The position numbers were made by a program, and so were the translations under genes. A stretch of DNA of 20,342 nt from QHCA01 sp003244095 (lineage in GTDB: Bacteria > Actinomycetota > Actinomycetes > Mycobacteriales > QHCA01): the NCBI GenBank assembly GCA_038329965.1, contig JBBQNN010000070.1, forward strand, positions 1 to 20,342. The letters run 5' to 3'. The notes under the pieces are model-generated. The model did not search any database and had not been told where the DNA came from. It saw only the letters and a list, made by a program, of their open reading frames with translations. Shown here piece after piece: positions 7,031-14,449 of the stretch (position 1 is its first letter; the number at the start of each line of letters is the position of its first letter).

Positions 7031-7348
7031 ATGGATCCCTACGACCGGTTCGTCGAGCGGTGGCCCTCGTTGCCGGACTGTTCAACGCGCCGCTGCGTCA
7101 CCGACTGCTCGACCAGCAAGACTGCATCCGCGGCGAGCATCCGCACGGCGGAGCCAGCGTGATCATGCCCTTCCTGAGCTACCTCTCGTTGGTCGAGGGT
7201 GTCGGCCTGGACTACCCGTTGCGGTTCGTGCGGACCTTCACCAGCCCGTTCAAGCACCAGGAGCGCCACGACGGCCTCGGAGTCGACCTGAACCTGTTCG
7301 AGCAGCACGTAGCCAGGCTCACCGACCTCGGCTACGCAGAGCACTATG
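7031..7348 (+). pseudogene. Frameshifted N-terminal stub of a mobile-element protein, probably a large recombinase
   Basis: From the ATG at 7031 the frame reads MDPYDRFVERWPSLPD; one missing base at about 7079 then moves the reading to LFNAPLRHRLLDQQDCIRGE, SVIMPFLSYLSLVEGVGLDY and DGLGVDLNLFEQHVARLTDL. The protein is helix-rich with no catalytic motif, and it is cut at about 7345, beside the tRNA. Its position directly after a tyrosine-recombinase C-terminus suggests the N-terminal part of a second recombinase from a multi-recombinase element; this is inference, and I do not recognise the family with certainty. Confidence 0.4.
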
Positions 7349-7354
7349 ACACGT

Positions 7355-7388
7355 CAAAGGGGTGCCGCCAGTAACGGCTGCACCCCTT
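7355..7388. terminator. 9-bp stem hairpin between mobile remnants and tRNA-Pro
   Basis: AAGGGGTGC is followed, after a 14-base loop, by GCACCCCTT. The hairpin sits just beyond the 3' end of the leftward-transcribed tRNA-Pro and could terminate it. There is no long T-run, so factor-independent termination is uncertain; it may instead be an element-end structure. Confidence 0.4.
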
Positions 7389-7408
7389 CTGACCTGCGGT
7401 TTCACCCG

Positions 7409-7482
<74 letters not shown>

Positions 7483-7590
7483 GCACCTCGATCGTGCTGT
7501 CACTGTTCGCGACGGTTCAAGGCGGGTCTGAGCGTACCGCAGTCGGCTCGCCGTCCTCGCGCTGCGCGGTTCGCTTCGATGCTCACGCGA

Positions 7591-9000
7591 TTACCGGGCG
7601 CGGCGTTCCTTGACCCGTACGGACACTTCGATGGGGGTGCCGGCGAAACCGAAGTCCTCCCGGAGGCGCCGCTCCAGGAACCTCCGGTAGCCGGCCTCCA
7701 GGAACCCGGTCGTGAAGAACACGAACCGCGGCGGGCGGGTGTCGGCCTGGGTCGCGAAGAGCACCCGCGGCGCCTTGCCACCACGGGCCGGCGGTGGAGT
7801 GGCGCCGACGACCTCGGCGACCCAGGCGTTGAGCCGGCCGGTGGGCACGCGCTGCTCCCAACCGGCCAGGGCGGTCCTGAGGGCAGGAGCGAGGCGATCG
7901 ACGGCCCGACCGGTCCGCGCCGACACGTTGACCCGCGGGGCCCACTGCACCCGGGCGAGATCCCGGTCGATCTCCTTGTCCAATTGCCACCGCCGGTCCT
8001 CGTCGACCAGGTCCCACTTGTTCATCGCGATGACCACGCCGCGCCCCGCCTCGACGGCCATCGTGACAACCCGCTGGTCCTGCTCGGAGAGCGGGACGCT
8101 CGCATCGATAAGGACCACGGCGACCTCCGCGGCATCGATCGCCGAGGCGGTGCGCAGGCTGGCGTAGAACTCAGCGCCCTGGGCATCGCGGACCCGCCGC
8201 CGCAGCCCTGCTGTATCGACAAATTTCCAGACCTCTTTGTCGAGTGTGACCAGGCTATGCACCGGGTCCATCGTCGTACCCGCGACTTCGTGCACGACCG
8301 AGCGGTCCTCGCCGGTCAGCCGGTTGAGCAGGCTGGACTTGCCGACGTTGGGCCGGCCGACCAGAGCGACCCTGCGGGGCCCCGCAGGGTCATCCGCGTC
8401 GTCGCGCGGCGCGTCGGGCAGCGCCGCCACGATCGCATCGAGGAGGTCGCCGCTGGAGCGCCCGTGCAGCGCGCTCACCGGGTACGGCTGCCCGAGGCCC
8501 AGCGACCACAGGCCCGCGGCGTCGGCCTCGGTGCGCTCGTCGTCGACCTTGTTGGCGGCCAATAGGACGGGTCTACCTCCCTTGCGGAGGATCCGGGCAA
8601 CGGTGAGGTCGACCTCGGTGGCCCCGACGGTGGCGTCCACGACCAGCAGGACCACATCGGCGGTGCCCACCGCGCTCTGCGCCTGGGCCGAGACCTGCGC
8701 GGCAAGGCCGCGGGCGTCGGGCTCCCAACCGCCGGTGTCGACGATGATGAACCGGCGGCCGGCCCACAGCGCGTCGTAGGCGACGCGGTCGCGAGTTACC
8801 CCAGGAACGTCCTCGACCACCGCTTCACGGCGACCCAGGATGCGATTGACCAGGCTCGACTTGCCCACATTGGGCCGCCCGACCACAGCCACCACGGGTT
8901 GCTCGAGTGCCTCGGTGGGAGGACTGGCGTCGGCGTCGGCCACACCGGCCGTACCGGGATGGGCGCCGCTCGCGCGAGCGTCCTCAGCGTGCCTGGTCAT
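7591..9000 (-). CDS. der: Ribosome-assembly GTPase Der (EngA)
   Basis: 469 residues with the defining tandem G domains. First: VVAVVGRPNVGKSSLVNRIL, DTGGWEPD and ANKVDDE. Second: RVALVGRPNVGKSSLLNRLT, GTTMDPVHS, DTAGLRRR and MNKWDLVDED. A KH-like C-terminal domain follows, ending VSVRVKERRAR. Der binds the 50S precursor and is needed for large-subunit assembly. The first ~35 residues are an acidic, low-complexity extension usual in actinobacterial members. TGAGGAG lies about 8 bases before the ATG at 9000. It follows cmk, separated by 212 bases. In many actinobacteria an acyltransferase gene lies between cmk and der; none is here. All motifs are intact, so it is presumably functional. Confidence 0.97.
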   Translation of the reverse strand: MTRHAEDARASGAHPGTAGVADADASPPTEALEQPVVAVVGRPNVGKSSLVNRILGRREAVVEDVPGVTRDRVAYDALWAGRRFIIVDTGGWEPDARGLAAQVSAQAQSAVGTADVVLLVVDATVGATEVDLTVARILRKGGRPVLLAANKVDDERTEADAAGLWSLGLGQPYPVSALHGRSSGDLLDAIVAALPDAPRDDADDPAGPRRVALVGRPNVGKSSLLNRLTGEDRSVVHEVAGTTMDPVHSLVTLDKEVWKFVDTAGLRRRVRDAQGAEFYASLRTASAIDAAEVAVVLIDASVPLSEQDQRVVTMAVEAGRGVVIAMNKWDLVDEDRRWQLDKEIDRDLARVQWAPRVNVSARTGRAVDRLAPALRTALAGWEQRVPTGRLNAWVAEVVGATPPPARGGKAPRVLFATQADTRPPRFVFFTTGFLEAGYRRFLERRLREDFGFAGTPIEVSVRVKERRAR

Positions 9001-9212
9001 CAGGGGTGCTCCTCAGCAGAAACGGCGACATCGCCGCCTGGTGCGGCGCACGAACAACGGTCCGGGGCGTGCGGCGCCACCCGTCACGGTACTTCGTACG
9101 GCCGCCAGCCGCCCCTTCGGTCGGTGACCGGCCGCGGGTTGGGCCTGGTCGGGCACCCGGGGTGCACCCAGGTTGGTCCGGCGGTCGCGGCCCGGTGATG
9201 CGTGCCCTGCGA

Positions 9213-10007
9213 TCAGTGCCCTGCGGCCGGCCGCGCGGCGCCCTCGTCTACCAGCGTGAGAAGCCTGGCTACCACCTCGGCCACGCCGAGGTGGCTCGTG
9301 TCGAGGATCACCGCATCGGCGGCCGGTGTGAGAGGGTCGTGCACTCGGGTGCTGTCCAGGGTGTCGCGGCGGGACAGGTCGGCCTGCGTCGCCGCCAGCT
9401 GATCCGGCAGGGTCGCGCCGAGCTCGGCGCCGCGCCGGCCGGCCCGCACCCGCGTCGCCGCTGTGAGGAACACCTTCACCGCGGCCCCCGGGGCGACGAC
9501 CGTCCCGATGTCGCGGCCCTCCACGACGATGCCCCCGGCACCGATCAGCTCCCGCTGCAGCCGTACCAGGATCTGCCGGACCACCGGGACGGCGGACACG
9601 GCACTGACCGCAGACGTCACGGCTGGGCTACGGATCTCGGCATCGACGGGCAGGTTGTTCAGCGTGATGCCCGGTGCCTGGGCATCGGTGCTCACCGTCA
9701 GCTGACTGCGCTCGGCGATCGCGGCGACAGCTTCGGCGTCGTCCGGCGCCACCCCCGCGCACAGCACGGCCCACGTCACAGCGCGGTACATGGCCCCCGT
9801 GTCGAGGTACCGGGAGCGTAGTCGCAGGGCCAACCCCCGAGCCACGGTCGACTTGCCCGCCCCGGACGGCCCGTCGATGGCGACCACACCGCCGAAAAGG
9901 GACGGCTCCGGTGCATCATGGACGTCCGGCACGATGGACGGCTCCGATCGGGAGTAGCGAGACGATGACCCCGTCATTGTGATGGTGGCCGCGGGCTGTC
10001 CCGACAC
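9213..10007 (-). CDS. cmk: Cytidylate kinase
   Basis: 264 residues from a GTG. GVVAIDGPSGAGKSTVARGL is the P-loop, RYLDTGAMYRAVTWAVL the CMP-binding segment and VVEGRDIGTVVAPGA the lid-side motif of bacterial CMP kinases. The enzyme phosphorylates CMP and dCMP using ATP for nucleotide recycling and phospholipid/DNA precursors. The first ~38 residues before FGGVVAIDGP are not conserved, and an ATG at 9975-9977 (MTGSSSRYSR) could be the true start; neither start has an obvious Shine-Dalgarno. The length from the P-loop (~226 residues) matches the family. It sits upstream of der in the usual order. Confidence 0.96.
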   Translation of the reverse strand: MSGQPAATITMTGSSSRYSRSEPSIVPDVHDAPEPSLFGGVVAIDGPSGAGKSTVARGLALRLRSRYLDTGAMYRAVTWAVLCAGVAPDDAEAVAAIAERSQLTVSTDAQAPGITLNNLPVDAEIRSPAVTSAVSAVSAVPVVRQILVRLQRELIGAGGIVVEGRDIGTVVAPGAAVKVFLTAATRVRAGRRGAELGATLPDQLAATQADLSRRDTLDSTRVHDPLTPAADAVILDTSHLGVAEVVARLLTLVDEGAARPAAGH

Positions 10008-10478
10008 CGGGAGGACGGTCTCGTGCTCAGGTACAGCTGGAGACTACGGCGCCGCTGATCGTCCTGGTCTCACCTTCACAGTTGTCCCGATTCGGCTTGC
10101 CTGTACGGGGCCGCGGCGCCTTACCGCGACAGTTCGAGTCCAGCGCGGCCAACGTGGGAGCACGCTGCGTGGCCCCTGCATACCGACATAATGTCCGCCG
10201 CCGTCGCCCGCGCTTGCTCCCACCAGAAGGGGGCGCGTGATCGCCTGGACGGCTCACACACTCTGCCATGCGTACCGTCCCAGCCACGCGCGTGGAGCCA
10301 ACCGGGGCGGCAAACTGGCTCGGTCGGCTGCCCGAGTTCGAGGCGACGCGCTCACGCCACGACAGGCCGGACGTCTGACCCTGCATCGACCGGTGCACTG
10401 GCCGTCCCGGACAGTGCGGGCGATGTCGCCGGCCGGGCGTGGATCGACCGGTCCCGCCCGGCGCGGTCCACCGGGCGA
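10008..10478. other. 471-base gap between aroH and cmk without a recognisable gene
   Basis: Both strands were read in the frames available; none shows a known domain, and there is no Rossmann GxGxxG start of prephenate dehydrogenase, a gene often found between aroH and cmk in actinobacteria. GACATAATGTC at 10185-10195 is an 11-bp palindrome in the middle of the gap and could be an operator for cmk. The open frames that cross the gap look like random high-GC reading. Confidence 0.5.
10185..10195. promoter_or_regulatory. 11-bp palindrome GACATAATGTC, possible operator
   Basis: GACAT-A-ATGTC is a perfect palindrome about 180 bases upstream of cmk in an otherwise GC-rich gap. It contains a -10-like CATAAT. 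The binding protein is unknown. Confidence 0.25.
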
Positions 10479-10841
10479 TCACGATGGCAGATCCCGGCGG
10501 AGTTGAGCGGCACCGTGGAGATAGACGTGGTGCATCTCGTCGCGAGTTCGATCGGTCTCGACAAGAGCGAGCAGCCGCAGGACCCGGGGCAGCGCACCAG
10601 GCACGTCGATCTCGGTCGCGCAGAGGAGCGGCACATCGGTGAAGCCGAGCTCACGGGCGGCGTAGGCAGGGAACTCCGCGTCGAGGTCCGGCGTGGCGGT
10701 GAAAACGACATTGATGAGGACCTCCGGCGTCAAGCCGTTGCGCTCGAGCACCACACTGATCAACTCAGAGGTGCCGGCCAGGATGTGCTCGCGGGTGTTC
10801 GCGTCGACCTGTGTCGCTCCCCGCACCGCACGTACCGCCAT
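10479..10841 (-). CDS. aroH: Chorismate mutase, AroH class
   Basis: 120 residues, the typical length of the trimeric AroH-type enzyme that converts chorismate to prephenate for Phe/Tyr synthesis. The known active-site positions line up with the Bacillus subtilis enzyme: R7 in RAVRGATQV, C74 and E77 in LLCATEIDVPG, R86/R89 in ALPRVLRL, and Y107 in HHVYLHGAA. GGAGGA lies about 6 bases before the ATG at 10839-10841, giving confidence in the start. The upstream neighbour rluB is 760 bases away, so aroH probably has its own promoter. Three TTGTCGACAAG-like sites lie 245-355 bases upstream of its start. Its usual partner prephenate dehydrogenase is not adjacent. Confidence 0.94.
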   Translation of the reverse strand: MAVRAVRGATQVDANTREHILAGTSELISVVLERNGLTPEVLINVVFTATPDLDAEFPAYAARELGFTDVPLLCATEIDVPGALPRVLRLLALVETDRTRDEMHHVYLHGAAQLRRDLPS

Positions 10842-11064
10842 ACCGTGTCCTCCATAGCTGGGCTGATCGTTCGCTGGCCGCCTTCAACTTATCGTCAGGT
10901 CGCGATGGCGGTTCGTCGCCACGCCCGTAGATCACTACAGGGTCACATCGTCAAGGCGCGATGGCTGGTTGTCAGTAGGTCGATCTCCCGACATCTGGCT
11001 TCGACAATGAATCGATAAACCGACTCTGAGCGGGGCCGCCGGCGCTCGAAGGGCCGGAACGGCG

Positions 11065-11166
11065 CTACGCCCAAATAAGCTGCCGCTTGTCGACAAGTCG
11101 GTGATCCTTGCAGATGAGTGAGCTCGGGATTATCGACAAGTCCCCCTGGGTCGCTGCGAACTTCAT
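11065..11166 (-). CDS. Possible 33-residue small protein
   Basis: From the ATG at 11164-11166 the frame runs 33 codons: MKFAATQGDLSIIPSSLICK and then DHRLVDKRQLIWA. AGAGGAGGA lies immediately upstream, a strong but close ribosome site. Two of the TTGTCGACAAG sites lie inside the frame, one of them near its 3' end, so the frame could be incidental to the sites. No family is recognised. It is reported because the intergenic gap is large and this is the only frame with a good ribosome site. Confidence 0.2.
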   Translation of the reverse strand: MKFAATQGDLSIIPSSLICKDHRLVDKRQLIWA

Positions 11167-11195
11167 TCCTCCTCTGTAGAGGCTTTGTCGACAAG
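11086..11195. promoter_or_regulatory. Cluster of three TTGTCGACAAG-type palindromic sites
   Basis: CTTGTCGACAAG (11086-11097) is a perfect 12-bp palindrome. TTATCGACAAG (11130-11140) and TTTGTCGACAAG (11184-11195) are near-copies. Their centres are 43 and 55 bases apart, four to five helical turns. A fourth copy, ATGTCGACAAG, lies at 13864-13874 upstream of scpA. The spacing and symmetry suggest sites for a dimeric DNA-binding protein; the protein is unknown. Confidence 0.5.
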
Positions 11196-11531
11196 CAGGT
11201 AAGACGAGGTAGTCATAGATCCATCCGAGGACTTGCCCGCTTAGAGCCTTGACTCCAAGGCAGTTCGCCGATCGAGTGTCCAACCGCCTTGTGCACACTG
11301 CACGACCTGACCGGTCGACCCCACCTCCACTCCCCCTTGAGGCCAGGGGCCGATCGGGCGCTCGGGGGGTGTCGGGTGGTTCGCAAGAGGCGTGTTGGCG
11401 ACTGTCCAGGCCCGCGGACACCTCGTCCCGTCCCGGTCACATCGCATCGGGTCCGGCCCGCGCGAGTTTCCGCCGGTCGTCGGGCTGCCCGGTACAGGAA
11501 CGGCTAGAACGGTCGGGATGAAGTGGCGCCG

Positions 11532-11549
11532 GGCCGGCGTGGACCGGCC
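11532..11549. terminator. GC hairpin downstream of rluB
   Basis: GGCCGG-CGTGGA-CCGGCC is a perfect 6-bp stem about 55 bases past the rluB stop. It has no T-run, as is common in actinobacteria, and could end the parA-scpAB-rluB transcript. Confidence 0.35.
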
Positions 11550-11602
11550 GATGGGCCATGATCCCTACGTCCCACGGCCGAATCGCTTCGCCTGCTGATG
11601 GT

Positions 11603-12352
11603 TTACAGCCCTGCCGACGAGTACAGCTGGCCGGTCTCCACCGGTGAGAGCCGGCGCAGGCTGCCGGCACGCAGGCTGCCCAGCCGGATCGGCCCGATCG
11701 CGGTACGCACCAGTCGCGACACGGGGTGTCCCACCTCGGCCAGCAGTCGGCGTACGAGGTGATTGCGACCCTCGTGCACGACCAGCTCGACCATGACCCG
11801 ATTGGCCGCACCGCTCACCACCCGGAAGGAAGCGACCGTGACCGGGCCGTCCTCCAAGACTACACCGGCCCGCAGCCGCCGCCCGACGTCGCCGCGGACC
11901 GGCCCACTGACCTCGGCAAGGTAGGTCTTCGCCACCTCGAACGACGGATGCGTCAGCCGGTGTGCCAGCGGCCCGTCGTTGGTCAGGAACAGCAGGCCCT
12001 CGCTGTCGGCGTCGAGGCGGCCGACATGGAACAGCCGCTGCGGGCGATCCCCGACGTAGTCGGCGAGCGACGGCCTGCCCCGCGAGTCAGACATGGTGGA
12101 CAGCACGCCCTGCGGCTTGTTGAACGCCAGATGCACCAGGTCGGAGCGCAGGTTTATACGCATCCCGTCGACGTGGACAACCGCGACGCTGGGGTCCACC
12201 CGGCGTCCCTGCTCGCGTACAACGTCGCCGTCGACGGCCACCCTCCCCGCCCCGATCAGCGCCTCGCAGGCGCGGCGCGATCCGACCCCCGCTGCGGCCA
12301 TGACCTTTTGCAGTCGAATCAGATCGACCTCAGGAGGAGGATGAGACATCAT
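11603..12352 (-). CDS. rluB: rRNA pseudouridine synthase, RsuA/RluB family
   Basis: An S4 RNA-binding domain (IRLQKVMAAAGVGSRRACEA, GRVAVDG) is followed by the pseudouridine synthase core: LAFNKPQGVLSTMSDSRGR, the catalytic motif HVGRLDADSEGLLFLTNDG (Asp of RLD), KTYLAEVSG and HEGRNHLVRRLLAEVGHPV. The reaction isomerises a specific uridine in rRNA; RluB targets 23S U2605 in E. coli, but the exact site cannot be told from sequence in this family. The frame extends to a TTG at 12385, but I choose the ATG at 12350-12352 (a second ATG follows at 12347-12349). It overlaps the end of scpB by 23 bases, so the two are probably translationally coupled. The order scpA-scpB-rluB is the standard actinobacterial arrangement. 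Confidence 0.92.
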   Translation of the reverse strand: MMSHPPPEVDLIRLQKVMAAAGVGSRRACEALIGAGRVAVDGDVVREQGRRVDPSVAVVHVDGMRINLRSDLVHLAFNKPQGVLSTMSDSRGRPSLADYVGDRPQRLFHVGRLDADSEGLLFLTNDGPLAHRLTHPSFEVAKTYLAEVSGPVRGDVGRRLRAGVVLEDGPVTVASFRVVSGAANRVMVELVVHEGRNHLVRRLLAEVGHPVSRLVRTAIGPIRLGSLRAGSLRRLSPVETGQLYSSAGL

Positions 12353-12947
12353 CAAGCTCGTTTGCCTCGGGGAGTAGTGGAGCAAGAGACGGCAGGTCGG
12401 TTAGGTCATTGATCCCGAGCTTCTCGAGGAACAGCGGGGTCGTGCGGTACAGGTGCGCCCCGCCGGCGACATCGCTGCCGCACTCCTCGATCAGCCCGCG
12501 CCCCGCCAGCGTACGGAACACACCGTCCACCCCGACACCGCGGATGGCAGCGACCCGCGCCCGCGTGACCGGCTGGCGATAGGCGACCACGGCCAGCGTC
12601 TCCAGAGCCGCCTGGGTCAGCCGGGCCTGCTGGCCGTCGACCACGAAGCGTTCGACCACGTCGGCGTATCGATCGCTGGTGAACAACCGCCACCCGCCGG
12701 CCACCTGCCGCAGGTCGATCCCCCGCCCGCCGCGGTCGTACTCATCAGACAACTCCTGCAGGGCGGCCTGGATGTCGGCGGTATCGGCACCGACCACGGC
12801 GCCGAGCTCGGCGACCTCGATCGGTTCATCGCCGACGAACAGCACAGCCTCCAGGCGGCCCCTCAGATTTCGCCGAGGGTCATCGGTTATGTCAGCTTCA
12901 GTCGACTCAACCAAGGGTCGGGTCAAGGGCAGCTCGCCGTCGCTCAC
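12330..12947 (-). CDS. scpB: Segregation and condensation protein B (kleisin partner)
   Basis: 205 residues with two winged-helix domains: LRGRLEAVLFVGDEPIEVAE at the N-terminus and LTQAALETLAVVAYRQPVTR, AIRGVGVDGVFRTLAGRGLI and LYRTTPLFLEKLGINDLTDLP in the second half. These are standard ScpB motifs. ScpB dimers bind ScpA and complete the SMC-ScpAB ring that organises the chromosome. The GTG start at 12945-12947 overlaps the scpA stop (GTGA, 4 bases), which fixes the start and shows translational coupling. The last 12 residues are acidic/serine-rich. Confidence 0.95.
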   Translation of the reverse strand: MSDGELPLTRPLVESTEADITDDPRRNLRGRLEAVLFVGDEPIEVAELGAVVGADTADIQAALQELSDEYDRGGRGIDLRQVAGGWRLFTSDRYADVVERFVVDGQQARLTQAALETLAVVAYRQPVTRARVAAIRGVGVDGVFRTLAGRGLIEECGSDVAGGAHLYRTTPLFLEKLGINDLTDLPSLAPLLPEANELDDVSSSS

Positions 12948-13843
12948 GTCAGCTGCTCCTCGTCGTCGCTGTCGGTGTCGTACGGCCCATCCCCGGCGAC
13001 CCCCTGACCGGTCCAGCGGACCCGCAGATCGCCCAGGGGCACCATCTGATCGAACGTCACCGCCCCCTCGCGATAGAGCTCCAGCAGGGCCAGGAAGCGG
13101 GCCACGACCTCCAGCGTGGACGTACAGTCGGAGATCAGGCTCCGGAAGCTGGCCGCGCCGGTCGACGACAGGCGCGACCGCAGCGTGGCGGCGTGCTCGC
13201 GGACGCTGACCCGGGCCACGTGCAGGTGCTCCACGCCGACGACCGGCGGGGTCCGGGGGGTGAGTGCCCGCACCGCCAGGACGGTGAACTGCTCGAGTCC
13301 GATGCCGAGCAGCACGTCCGGGAGTACCTCGGCAAAGCGTGGCTCCAGCGCCGCCGAGCGCGCGAAGCGCCGGGCCTGGGACCCTTCCAGCCCACCCAGA
13401 TGTGCGGCGGCGAGCTTGTAGGCGCGGTACTGCAGCAGCCGCGCGAACAGCAGGTCACGGGCCTCCAGCAGGGCGAGGTCCTCCTCGTCCTCCACGGCCG
13501 CTGAGGGCAACAACCGGGCGGCTTTCAGGTCGAGCAGGGTCGCGGCCACGACCAGGAACTCGGTGGCCGCCGCGAGGTCCCACGCCGCGCCGGACTGCCG
13601 GATGTAGGCGATGAACTCGTCGGTAACGCGCGACAGAGCCACCTCGGTGACGTCCATCTTGTGCTTGGCGATGAGCCCCAACAGCAGGTCGAAGGGACCC
13701 TCGAAGTTGTCCAGATGTACCTCGAACGCCCGGCCGCCCAGCCGCTGCCCGGGGGCCGGGGGCTGGTCCGCAGTGGTAGGCACCGGCGCGGCCAGCGGCA
13801 GGGACGTCACTGTCGCACCGTAGCGTGCACGGATCGTGCGCAC
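12944..13843 (-). CDS. scpA: Segregation and condensation protein A (kleisin)
   Basis: 299 residues. FEVHLDNFEGPFDLLLGLIA and KHKMDVTEVALSRVTDEFIA form the kleisin N-terminal motif that contacts SMC; ATEFLVVAATLLDLKAARLL follows; the C-terminal winged helix is around VVARFLALLELYREGAVTFD. ScpA closes the SMC ring and binds ScpB. The GTG at 13843 is the longest start; an internal GTG about 13 codons later (TSLPLAAPVP) is possible, because the first ~35 residues are not conserved. The 108-base gap to the upstream RHH gene holds one TGTCGACAAG site, so scpA may have a promoter of its own besides readthrough from parA. Confidence 0.95.
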   Translation of the reverse strand: MRTIRARYGATVTSLPLAAPVPTTADQPPAPGQRLGGRAFEVHLDNFEGPFDLLLGLIAKHKMDVTEVALSRVTDEFIAYIRQSGAAWDLAAATEFLVVAATLLDLKAARLLPSAAVEDEEDLALLEARDLLFARLLQYRAYKLAAAHLGGLEGSQARRFARSAALEPRFAEVLPDVLLGIGLEQFTVLAVRALTPRTPPVVGVEHLHVARVSVREHAATLRSRLSSTGAASFRSLISDCTSTLEVVARFLALLELYREGAVTFDQMVPLGDLRVRWTGQGVAGDGPYDTDSDDEEQLT

Positions 13844-13863
13844 TGATCCATCACATCATCGTC

Positions 13864-13874
13864 ATGTCGACAAG
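13864..13874. promoter_or_regulatory. TGTCGACAAG site upstream of scpA
   Basis: ATGTCGACAAG lies about 21-31 bases before the scpA start and shares TGTCGACAAG with two of the three aroH-rluB sites. It is a less symmetric copy, so its membership of the same set is a suggestion. Confidence 0.3.
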
Positions 13875-13951
13875 TCGCTAAGCGTACATGGATATACATC
13901 GGCAGAACCACTCGCCGGCAAGCTATCAGCAGCACGGGTGGACTGAACGCT

Positions 13952-14449
13952 TCAGCGACCGGTCAGCCGGCGGACGAGCACCGAGGCGTCACCCTTGGAA
14001 GCCAGGTCGGCCAGGACCACGGCCAGCGCCTCGCGCACGATGCGGCCGCGATCGACGACCAGGCCGTGCTCCGCCCTCAGCGAGAGCCGGGCACCCTCCA
14101 GATCGAGCAACTCCTCCGGAGAGCAGTAGACGGTGATCTTCTCGTCGTGGCGTTCCCGGCCACTCGGCGACCGGTCACCGTTGGTGGCGCCGCGGGTCCG
14201 GGCGGTACGGCGGACCGATGTCCCGCGCGGGCCGCTGCGACGGACCGGGCGCGCGTCGTCCAGCGGGGGCACACCGCTCAGCGCCGGAGGCTGGCTGGGG
14301 GCGGCCTGCTCTGTCTCCCGGTCCGATCGCTCGTCCTGTGAGCGAGGCGGCGAGGTGGCGGGCTCGGCCGCGGCATCGAGGGCAAGGGCGGGGCCGCTGG
14401 TCGCGCGGAACAGCTCGGCCGCGCCGGGCAGGTTCGTACGGCGACTCAT
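13952..14449 (-). CDS. Ribbon-helix-helix-like protein, translationally coupled to parA
   Basis: 165 residues. Residues 1-100 are Pro/Arg/Ser-rich and probably disordered. Residues 101-165 (HDEKITVYCSPEELLDLEGA, VDRGRIVREALAVVLADLAS, VLVRRL) have the strand-helix-helix look of an RHH DNA-binding domain, with the strand KITVYCS and the loop VDRGRIVREA. The start ATG overlaps the parA stop (ATGA), so both are made from one message. Small DNA-binding partners next to an orphan ParA are known in other systems, for example SegB beside SegA in archaea; a centromere-binding or ParA-stimulating role here is inference. The family is conserved in this position in actinobacteria as far as I recall, usually as 'hypothetical'. 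It is followed by scpA after 108 bases. Confidence 0.75.
   Translation of the reverse strand: MSRRTNLPGAAELFRATSGPALALDAAAEPATSPPRSQDERSDRETEQAAPSQPPALSGVPPLDDARPVRRSGPRGTSVRRTARTRGATNGDRSPSGRERHDEKITVYCSPEELLDLEGARLSLRAEHGLVVDRGRIVREALAVVLADLASKGDASVLVRRLTGR

Larger units (their letters stand above)
10842..11602. other. 761-base intergenic region between rluB and aroH with palindromic sites
   Basis: No gene of convincing size. The region holds three TTGTCGACAAG-type sites (11086-11195), a 33-codon frame with its own ribosome site (11065-11166, minus), a small hairpin GCCTTG/CAAGGC at 11246-11261 and a GC hairpin downstream of rluB (11532-11549). It is unusually long for this otherwise compact core block. 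Confidence 0.55.

Noticed and set aside
7579..8565. 328-residue plus-strand frame opposite der
   Set aside because: Antisense shadow of der, which has all GTPase motifs; the frame has low-complexity Gly/Arg/Pro content only.
10191..11018. 275-residue plus-strand frame across the aroH region
   Set aside because: Runs antisense to aroH, which has matching active-site residues and a good ribosome site.
11086..11195. The palindromes as parS or LexA boxes
   Set aside because: parS is TGTTTCACGTGAAACA, and actinobacterial LexA boxes have GAAC...GTTC halves; neither matches TTGTCGACAAG.
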